From assembly GCA_947624885.1 (NCBI GenBank), contig CANQMD010000004.1, forward strand, positions 1 through 42,049: 42,049 nucleotides of DNA. Direction: 5' to 3'. The position numbers and the translations under genes were made by a program. The DNA is from an uncultured Clostridia bacterium. Its GTDB lineage: Bacteria > Bacillota > Clostridia > Christensenellales > CAG-917. The notes under the pieces were generated by a model. That model did no database searches, was not told the DNA's origin, and saw only the letters and a list, made by a program, of their open reading frames with translations. Below, in pieces: positions 36,222 to 42,049 of the stretch. Position 1 is the first letter of the stretch, and the number at the start of each line of letters is the position of its first letter.

Positions 36222-37220
36222 ATGTCAACAACACTTTACAAATCCAAGCTGTCCGTCAGGGACACCGAAAAGGCGATCAAGTTTGTCAAGGACACGTTTC
36301 AGCGCAACCTTGTCAAAAGTTTTGGTTTTGAGCGGGTATCCGCGCCTATGATCGTGCCGGCGGGGATAGGCATCAACGACGATCTCAACGGCGTAGAGCG
36401 CCCCGTGAGTTTTGACATTCCCAACTGTGGCGGCGCGACGGCGGAGGTAGTGCAGTCGTTGGCAAAGTGGAAGCGGGTGGCGCTCAAGCGGTACGGCTAT
36501 CGCGACGGCGAGGGGCTGTACACGGACATGAACGCGCTTCGTCGCGACGACATTCTGGACGCACAGCACAGCGTTTACGTCGATCAGTGGGATTGGGAGA
36601 TGGTCATCTCGAAGGGACACCGCACGGAGTCGTTTTTGAAGATGGTCGTGACGCGCATTGTCGGCGCGATCGTTGACACGCTTGAGGAAACCAAGCGGCA
36701 GTTTCCGCAGCTGACCTTGACGCTCTCGCGGGACGTGAAGTTCATCACCACGCAGGAGGCGCTTGACCTCTACCCCACGCTTTGTCCGCACGAGAGGGAA
36801 CGTGCGCTTTGCAGGGAGCACGGCACGGTATTTTTGATGAAGATAGGCGGCGCGTTGTCCGACGGCAAGCCGCACGACGGCAGAGCGCCGGACTATGACG
36901 ATTGGTCGCTCAACGGCGACATCCTGTTTTACGACGAAGCCATCGACGACAGCGTGGAAATCTCCTCCATGGGCATACGCGTCGATTCCGACAGCCTGCT
37001 GCGCCAGCTTGAGGTCGCGGGCGCGACGGACAAGCTGAAGTACGACTATCACAAGCAGGTCCTTGCGGGGGAGTTGCCGCTTTCCATCGGCGGCGGGATA
37101 GGGCAGTCCAGGCTGTGTATGCTGCTGCTTGAAAAGGCGCACATCGGCGAAGTGCAGGTCGGCATATGGCCGGACAACATGCGCGCGGAGTGCGAAGCGC
37201 GTGGCGTAAAGCTGCTATGA
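36222..37220 (+). CDS. asnA: Aspartate-ammonia ligase (asparagine synthetase A)
   Basis: Makes asparagine from aspartate, ammonia and ATP. The 332 residues share the class II synthetase fold. Family signatures are intact: GINDDLNGVERPVSF, SLAKWKR, YTDMNALR, YVDQWDWE, GGALSDGKPHDGRAPDYDDW and the closing LSIGGGIGQSRLCM. The ATG at 36222 gives the family N terminus, slightly short; a TTG start 12 codons earlier is possible. No clear ribosome site precedes either, and the gene begins 65 bases after an expanded B repeat, so repeat insertion may have replaced its normal leader. It sits between asnS and aspS, which matches its substrate and product. aspS starts 66 bases later. Confidence 0.96.
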   Translation: MSTTLYKSKLSVRDTEKAIKFVKDTFQRNLVKSFGFERVSAPMIVPAGIGINDDLNGVERPVSFDIPNCGGATAEVVQSLAKWKRVALKRYGYRDGEGLYTDMNALRRDDILDAQHSVYVDQWDWEMVISKGHRTESFLKMVVTRIVGAIVDTLEETKRQFPQLTLTLSRDVKFITTQEALDLYPTLCPHERERALCREHGTVFLMKIGGALSDGKPHDGRAPDYDDWSLNGDILFYDEAIDDSVEISSMGIRVDSDSLLRQLEVAGATDKLKYDYHKQVLAGELPLSIGGGIGQSRLCMLLLEKAHIGEVQVGIWPDNMRAECEARGVKLL

Positions 37221-37230
37221 AATTGCAAAA

Positions 37231-37252
37231 ACAGAGGTTTATCACCTCAAAA
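37231..37252 (+). repeat. Post-stop motif of the GGTTTAn(3)CCTCAAAA type, copy 3
   Basis: It starts ACAGAGGTTTATCACCTC and ends AAAA, ten bases after the asnA stop. Here GAGG and CCTC pair. The TTTATCACC inside equals the core of the origin iterons. Confidence 0.42.
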
Positions 37253-37286
37253 TATACATATAAACATTAAATTCGAGGTTTTGACT

Positions 37287-39032
37287 ATGGAAATGAGAAC
37301 ACACACTTGCGGCGAACTCCGCGAGGGCGACGTTGGCAAACAAGTGAAACTTTGCGGCTGGCTCAGCAGCGTGCGCGACCTTGGCGCGGTGATATTTTTT
37401 GTGCTGAGGGATTTTTACGGCTACACTCAGGCGGTCGTTTCCGACGACGCGATGAAGGAGCAGATCCGATCCATTCCGCGCGAGAGCACCGTATCGGTGG
37501 AGGGCAAAGTCGTGTTGAGGAGCGCCCCCAACAAGGACATGCCCACGGGCATGATCGAGATCGAGCCAAACAAGGTGGAGGTGCTTGGCAGGTGTTACGA
37601 GCAGTTGCCGTTTGAGGTGGCGACCTCCACGCAATCCCGCGAGGACGCGAGGCTCAAATATCGTTTTCTCGACTTGCGCAATCCCGAAGTCAAAAACAAG
37701 ATCGTATTCCGCTCCAAGGTGGTGTCCTATCTGCGGCAGAAGATGACGGAGCTTGGTTTTCTTGAGATCACCACGCCAATACTCACGTCAAGTTCGCCTG
37801 AGGGCGCGAGGGACTACATTGTGCCGTCCAGGCTTTATCCGGGGCATTTTTACGCATTGCCTCAAGCGCCTCAGCAGTACAAGCAGTTGCTCATGACCAG
37901 CGGCTTTGACAGATATTTTCAGATCGCGCCCTGTTTCCGCGACGAGGACGCGCGTGCGGACCGCAGTCCGGGCGAATTTTATCAGCTTGATTGCGAGATG
38001 TGTTTCGCCACGCAGGAGGACGTGTTTGCGGTGATGGAGCAGGTGCTGAGCGGCGTTTTCAAGCAGTTCTCGCCCGCGGGATACAAGGTTGACGAGGGCC
38101 CCTTCCGTCGCATATCCTATCGCGACGCGATGCGCGATTACGGCTCCGACAAGCCCGATCTTCGCAACCCGCTCATCATCAAGGACGTGACGGATCTGCT
38201 AAAAGGCAAAGCGCCCTTCTTTGAAGAGGGCAAGACGATCAAGGCGATCGCAGTCAACGATTTTGCACAAACCCGCAAGTGGATCGACGCGCTTGCGGAG
38301 CGCGTCAAGCAAAACGGCGCGACGGGCATGTATTGGTTCAAGCTGGACGAAAACGGCGAGCCTGCGGGCGGCATATCCAAGTTTGTTGCGGACAGCAAGG
38401 ATGCGCTTATCGAGCGGCTTGGGCTGAAGGCGGGCGGATTTGTCGCGCTCGTAGCGGAGCAAAAGGGCGTCGAAAAGCAAGCGGGCTATCTGCGCACGGA
38501 GTTGGGCGTAGGGCTTGACCTGCTTGAAAAGAACGCCTTCCGTTTCTGCTGGATAGTGGACTTCCCGATGTACGAGTATGACGACGACGGCGTGCTCGGA
38601 TTTTGTCACAACCCGTTCTCCATGCCGCAAGGCGGGCTGGAGGCGCTCAACACCAAAGATCCTCTGGACATACTTGCCTATCAATACGACAGCGTTGTCA
38701 ACGGTGTAGAACTTTCCAGCGGCGCGGTGCGCAATCACGAGCCCGCGATCATGGAACGCGCGTTTGAGATCGTCGGCTACGGCAAGGATGTGATCGAACA
38801 GAAGTTTTCCGCGCTTTACAACGCGTTCAAATTCGGAGCGCCGCCGCACGCGGGCATCGCGCCGGGCGTAGACAGGATGGTGATGTTGCTGCTTGGCGAG
38901 CAAAACATTCGCGAGATCATCACGTTCCCAATGGACAGAAACGCTCGCGACGTGCTTATGGGCGCACCCTCGACCGTGACGGAAAAGCAATTGAAAGAGG
39001 TGCACATCAAACTCGACCTGCCCAAGGACTGA
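37287..39032 (+). CDS. aspS: Aspartyl-tRNA synthetase
   Basis: Charges tRNA-Asp. It has 581 residues, the bacterial type with an N-terminal OB-fold anticodon domain and the GAD insertion (about 285-400). Motif 2 is FRDEDARADRSPGEFYQLD from residue 217, and motif 3 GVDRMVMLLLGE is near 528-539. The PGEFYQLD form replaces the more usual QPEFTQID; from memory it is the version common in Alphaproteobacteria and some other phyla, which hints at an alternative AspRS lineage or transfer. The ATG at 37287 follows GAGG with eight bases between; a TTG two codons upstream is less likely. It probably shares a transcript with asnA. Confidence 0.97.
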   Translation: MEMRTHTCGELREGDVGKQVKLCGWLSSVRDLGAVIFFVLRDFYGYTQAVVSDDAMKEQIRSIPRESTVSVEGKVVLRSAPNKDMPTGMIEIEPNKVEVLGRCYEQLPFEVATSTQSREDARLKYRFLDLRNPEVKNKIVFRSKVVSYLRQKMTELGFLEITTPILTSSSPEGARDYIVPSRLYPGHFYALPQAPQQYKQLLMTSGFDRYFQIAPCFRDEDARADRSPGEFYQLDCEMCFATQEDVFAVMEQVLSGVFKQFSPAGYKVDEGPFRRISYRDAMRDYGSDKPDLRNPLIIKDVTDLLKGKAPFFEEGKTIKAIAVNDFAQTRKWIDALAERVKQNGATGMYWFKLDENGEPAGGISKFVADSKDALIERLGLKAGGFVALVAEQKGVEKQAGYLRTELGVGLDLLEKNAFRFCWIVDFPMYEYDDDGVLGFCHNPFSMPQGGLEALNTKDPLDILAYQYDSVVNGVELSSGAVRNHEPAIMERAFEIVGYGKDVIEQKFSALYNAFKFGAPPHAGIAPGVDRMVMLLLGEQNIREIITFPMDRNARDVLMGAPSTVTEKQLKEVHIKLDLPKD

Positions 39033-39139
39033 GGCGGACAAGCGAAAGATCGCGGCACAAAACCTCTCAAAAAGCGCGTTTGTACGCCCATTTTCAAAAA
39101 AAGTCGAACATTAAGTGAAACAAATGGGGCAAGTTGTGT

Positions 39140-39168
39140 TTGACAACGCGCAAAATATAGTTTATAAA
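39140..39168 (+). promoter_or_regulatory. Near-consensus promoter of the propeller-like lipoprotein gene
   Basis: Perfect TTGACA (39140-39145), exactly 17 bases, TATAAA (39163-39168). It is the best sigma-A match in the window, with a leader of about 55 bases. A GC-rich GCGCCCACGCGGCG stretch lies in the leader. Confidence 0.88.
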
Positions 39169-39227
39169 TATATAGCATAGATTTTTTGTCCGCGCCCACG
39201 CGGCGGGGCAAATGTGGAGATACCGGT

Positions 39228-40703
39228 ATGAAAAAGAAGTTAGCAGCAATATCCGCGGCGCTTGTCGTAGTGCTTGCGCTCACGATTGCGCTTGTCGCTT
39301 GCAACGAGTACAAGTGGCAGTCCATCGGCGCGGGCGACAGTTCCGCCGAGGTGCAATCCAACGGCGGCTATGCCGTGAGGCAGGGCAAGTATCTGTATTA
39401 CGTCAACGGCTATGACGGCACCGACGCGGACAACACTTTCGGCACGCCCGTCAAGCAGGCGATCTTGCGCAGCGAGATCTCCGAGGAAGGCGGCAAGTGG
39501 ACGATCGACAACTCCAAGACAAAAGTCGTCGTTCCCAAAACGGTGCTTTATTCAAGTTCCAACAGCGACGGCGGCATCGCGGTTTTCGGCGAGTGGATCT
39601 ATTACGCCACGCCCAACTATGACAAGGACAAAACGGGCACAGCGTCCACGACCGACGTTGACTTTATGCGCACCAGGACGGACGGCGCGATCACCCAAAA
39701 GATCGCCAAGATCAGCGGGCGCGACACCAAGTATCTGTTCACGCCAAGCCGCATCCTTTACATCAGCGGCACCTCCGTCAACTACATTGACTTTTCTGGT
39801 ATGAAGACCAACAAGTCCATTGACAACGGCAGCGGCGCAAAGACGGGCACGCTTGCGGAAAACGTCAGCGGCGACGTGCTTTGGGATATGGGACTTGATC
39901 GCATATTCTATGTGGAAACAGTCACCGGCTCCGACAGCTTCAAAAACTACAACAATCTGTGCTCCATCAAGATCGACGGCACCGACAAGCAGACTCTCGC
40001 CACAGAGAGCACGTTCCTTGACGAAAACGCCAAGCCGGAGGAAAATCCGCTCAGCGTGTTCAAGTATACGCTCAAGACGTTGCTTGTGGAAACGGACGCG
40101 CAAGGCGCAAAGGACGTCACTTTGTATTACACCAAAACTCACCGCAAGGGCGAAAGCGACGCTTCCGACGGCTACTTCTGCGCCAAAGCGAGCGACATCA
40201 AAGGCACTGAGTATCGCATGTTCGCCGAGGACAGCGATGTCACGGCAAATTATCCTCTCGGATATTCGCAGGGCGCATTGCTCACGATCAACAGCAGCCT
40301 CTATTACATCGACGGCAAGGACAACCCCTCCGACGCCACCTTTGAGCAAAGGTTGATCGTCAGCGGCAGCACCGGCGGCACTCCCACGGTGTGCTATGTT
40401 GACGCGCAAGCCAAGCAAGCGTATTACACGTCGTCCTCTGTGACGGGGCTTGCCCGCATCTCCTATGACATCGAGCACCCCGACAACCAAGCCCTCATTT
40501 TCAGCGAGGGCATCAAGACTGATTGGCTCAAGCTGGACTTTATCGGCACCAACCTGTTCTTTTTTGCGACGGACGACAGCAACTATGTGCATTTCATCGA
40601 CGTGAAGTCCCCCATCTACCGTCAGAAGGACGAGAATGATGAAGATCTGAAAACTCCCTACGTCGGCCTGGAGAGAGAGGAAGACGAGGGTGAAGAGGCT
40701 TGA
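39228..40703 (+). CDS. Lipoprotein with beta-propeller-like repeats (DUF5050-like)
   Basis: The 491 residues start MKKKLAAISAALVVVLAL, with lipobox LVAC near residue 24. The mature part has repeated strands of the form [G/D]-x-[YW]-[IVL]-YY-x-x-x (KYLYYVNGYD, EWIYYATPNYD, RILYISGTS, DRIFYVETV, SSLYYIDGKD, QAYYTSSS, TNLFFFATDD). This is the look of a beta-propeller of the DUF5050 / extracellular-receptor kind. The end is acidic (EREEDEGEEA). The ATG at 39228 follows GGAG; an earlier in-frame start lies in the leader. With its near-perfect promoter it should be highly expressed. Probable role is ligand binding at the cell surface. No enzyme motif seen. Confidence 0.8.
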   Translation: MKKKLAAISAALVVVLALTIALVACNEYKWQSIGAGDSSAEVQSNGGYAVRQGKYLYYVNGYDGTDADNTFGTPVKQAILRSEISEEGGKWTIDNSKTKVVVPKTVLYSSSNSDGGIAVFGEWIYYATPNYDKDKTGTASTTDVDFMRTRTDGAITQKIAKISGRDTKYLFTPSRILYISGTSVNYIDFSGMKTNKSIDNGSGAKTGTLAENVSGDVLWDMGLDRIFYVETVTGSDSFKNYNNLCSIKIDGTDKQTLATESTFLDENAKPEENPLSVFKYTLKTLLVETDAQGAKDVTLYYTKTHRKGESDASDGYFCAKASDIKGTEYRMFAEDSDVTANYPLGYSQGALLTINSSLYYIDGKDNPSDATFEQRLIVSGSTGGTPTVCYVDAQAKQAYYTSSSVTGLARISYDIEHPDNQALIFSEGIKTDWLKLDFIGTNLFFFATDDSNYVHFIDVKSPIYRQKDENDEDLKTPYVGLEREEDEGEEA

Positions 40704-40722
40704 CCTCCCTCTTCGGCAAAAC

Positions 40723-40745
40723 GGCGGGTGACCCCCGCCTTTTTG
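40723..40745 (+). terminator. Terminator after the propeller-like lipoprotein
   Basis: GGCGGG (40723-40728), five-base loop, CCCGCC (40734-40739), then TTTTTG. Confidence 0.9.
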
Positions 40746-40804
40746 TTTGAAACCCCCAGCCTCACCCCTACTCAGCAGATGGCTCACCAAAACCTCACAC
40801 CTCC

Positions 40805-40834
40805 TGTCATTCTGAGCGCCGTCGAAGAATCCCC
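40805..40834 (+). repeat. Dispersed repeat A, copy 5
   Basis: One base different from the common core (GCGCCG for GCGCAG). It is followed by CAGAGGCACAGCGCAAGTTT and then B4 and C2, the same order as A3-B1-C1. Confidence 0.85.
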
Positions 40835-40869
40835 TATACAGAGGCACAGCGCAAGTTTCTCGTCAAGAA

Positions 40870-40924
40870 GGCGCCCTTTAGTAAGGGGAGCTGTCCGCCG
40901 AATATCGGCGGACTGAGGGGATTG
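40870..40924 (+). repeat. Dispersed two-hairpin repeat B, copy 4
   Basis: GGCGCCCTTTAGTAAGGGGAGC, GTCCGCCGAATATCGGCGGAC and TGAGGGGATTG; nearly identical to B1. Confidence 0.85.
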
Positions 40925-40960
40925 TCCCCCATACATCCCTCTGCCTGTCTAGTTTCATTC

Positions 40961-41017
40961 GGGGACGGGGGAACACCGCTTGAAATGAAAATTCATTTTC
41001 ATTTTTGCCCCGTCCCC
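40961..41017 (+). repeat. Dispersed inverted repeat C, copy 2
   Basis: GGGGACGGGG (40961-40970) pairs with CCCCGTCCCC (41008-41017), and the inner TGAAATGAAAAT pairs with ATTTTCATTTT. Its right edge holds TTGCCC (41005-41010), which with TATAAC 16 bases later could act as a weak promoter for the next gene. Confidence 0.85.
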
Positions 41018-41073
41018 TGACGAAACTATAACCCCTTCCTCATTTACAAAAAATATACGATCGAGGATATATT

Positions 41074-41787
41074 ATGACAAAAACCATCTTTGTGACCGGT
41101 GGCAGCCGAGGCATAGGCGAGGCGATCGTGCGCCTCGCGGCGGGCGCGTACAACGTTGCGTTCACCTATTTCCGCAGCGAGGGCAGGGCTCAAGCGCTTC
41201 AGCGCGAACTTGGCGCGGGCGTATTGGGCATAAGTTGCGACGTGCGTTCGTGCTCCTCCGTGCAGGAGGCGGTCGACAGGGCAAAGGCGCGGTTTGGCAG
41301 GATAGACGTGCTTGTCAACAACGCGGGGATCAGCCACAGCGGCCTGCTCATCGACATGACGGCGGAGCAGTGGCGCGACGTTATGGCGATCAACCTTGAC
41401 GGCGCGTTTTACGCGACAAAAGCCGTCTTGCCGGGCATGTTGAGCCAAGGCGGCGGCGCGATCGTCAACATATCTTCGGTTTGGGGATTGCAGGGCGCAA
41501 GCTGCGAGGCGGCGTATTCTGCAAGCAAGGCAGGGCTGATCGGCTTGACAAAAGCGCTTGCCAAGGAGGTCGCGCCCATGGGCGTGACAGTCAACGCCAT
41601 CGCCCCCGGAGCCGTCGACACCGACATGATGCGCGACTATACCGCGGATGAAGTTTCCGCCCTCATATCCGATCGTATTCCTCTTGGCCGCCTCGCCACC
41701 CCAACAGAGGTCGCCCGCGCCGCACTTTTTCTCGCCGAGCACTCCTACATCACCGGAGCCACCCTCTCCGTCGACGGCGGCATGTGA
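41074..41787 (+). CDS. Short-chain dehydrogenase/reductase, FabG-like 3-oxoacyl-ACP reductase
   Basis: NAD(P)H-dependent reductase with a Rossmann fold, 237 residues. Cofactor loop TGGSRGIG is at 8-15, NNAG at 82-85, and the active site N107, S135, Y148 and K152 (YSASK) is complete. The C-terminal GATLSVDGGM is the FabG-type end. Sequence and length fit 3-oxoacyl-ACP reductase of fatty-acid synthesis, but no other fab gene is adjacent, so another SDR substrate is possible and no symbol is given. GAGG lies eight bases before the ATG. The gene starts 57 bases after repeat C2, which may provide part of its promoter. Confidence 0.87.
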   Translation: MTKTIFVTGGSRGIGEAIVRLAAGAYNVAFTYFRSEGRAQALQRELGAGVLGISCDVRSCSSVQEAVDRAKARFGRIDVLVNNAGISHSGLLIDMTAEQWRDVMAINLDGAFYATKAVLPGMLSQGGGAIVNISSVWGLQGASCEAAYSASKAGLIGLTKALAKEVAPMGVTVNAIAPGAVDTDMMRDYTADEVSALISDRIPLGRLATPTEVARAALFLAEHSYITGATLSVDGGM

Positions 41788-41828
41788 CCCATCTTTTTCC
41801 GATTTTCAAAAAACGCCCGTATTTCCCC

Positions 41829-41988
41829 TGTCATTCTTAGCGCAGTCGAAGAATCCCCTTGTAACTCTCAGGCAGGGTTTTGCTCGTATTTACTGTCATG
41901 TTGAGCGTAGTCGAAACATCCCCTTGTAACTCTCGGGCAGGGTTTTGCTCATATTTACTGTCATGTTGAGCGTAGTCGAAGAATCCCC
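41829..41988 (+). repeat. Three tandem copies of dispersed repeat A (A6-A8)
   Basis: The cores are at 41829-41858, 41894-41923 and 41959-41988, spaced exactly 65 bases. The spacers between 6-7 and 7-8 differ at only two positions or so (TTGTAACTCTC, GGCAGGGTTTTGCTC). A7 and A8 carry GTTGAGCGTAG in place of TCTGAGCGCAG, and A7 has AAACATCCCC. Confidence 0.85.
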
Positions 41989-42041
41989 TTTGCAGAGAGG
42001 CACAGCCCCTTATCCCTTCAAGGCTCCTTTCTTCCATTTAA

Positions 42042-42049
42042 GGCTCCCT
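42042..42049 (+). repeat. Start of another B repeat, cut by the window edge
   Basis: GGCTCCCT begins a probable B element 54 bases after A8; a similar GGCTCCTTT lies at 42022. Only the first bases are visible. Confidence 0.4.

Overview
The window looks like chromosomal DNA from a member of the Bacillota (Clostridia-like). The evidence is the set and order of housekeeping genes (rsmG-parA-parB, gyrB-gyrA, tmk-holB-ricT), the strong purine-rich ribosome binding sites, the lipobox-type lipoproteins and the B. subtilis-type parS sites. It may be an uncultured gut lineage, but I cannot place it further from sequence alone. Genes are moderately GC-rich, while bases 3,150-5,730 are clearly more AT-rich.

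Layout. Bases 1-2,169 (minus strand) hold the chromosome-partition block rsmG, parA and the first 171 codons of parB. A probable MTA/SAH nucleosidase follows on the plus strand. Bases 3,019-5,729 contain no credible gene. They carry a co-oriented cluster of DnaA boxes, a ~30-bp iteron array, four parS-like sites, a 32-bp direct repeat and a 20-bp tandem repeat of alternating pyrimidine-purine DNA. Genes diverge from this stretch, so I read it as the replication origin, although dnaA and dnaN are not in the window. gyrB and gyrA follow, then a 50-residue unknown small gene, a lipoprotein with about seven PepSY repeats, and a GH13 alpha-glucosidase. Next on the minus strand come tmk-holB-ricT and a GH5 glucanase-like lipoprotein. 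On the plus strand follow leuS, serS, a membrane M28 peptidase and a 1,561-residue lipoprotein. cysS and ftsH lie on the minus strand, and asnS, asnA, aspS, a propeller-like lipoprotein and a fabG-like reductase on the plus strand.

Five aminoacyl-tRNA synthetases (Leu, Ser, Cys, Asn, Asp) plus aspartate-ammonia ligase give the second half a translation theme. asnA lies between asnS and aspS, so aspartate use, asparagine synthesis and both cognate synthetases sit together. Three to four surface lipoproteins and two glycosidases suggest a carbohydrate-using, envelope-decorated cell.

The long intergenic stretches (14.75-15.5, 35.3-36.2, 40.7-41.1 and 41.8-42.05 kb) are filled with dispersed structured repeats. 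I call them A (a 29-30-bp core ending GAAGAATCCCC), B (a two-hairpin element ending TGAGGGGATTG), C (an inverted repeat with GGGGACGGGG ends) and D (a nested hairpin starting ACTGCGTCAG). A, B and C occur twice in the same order. In B and D the stem arms differ between copies yet stay complementary, which points to selection on structure. The main candidates for something undescribed are the origin architecture and these structured repeats.
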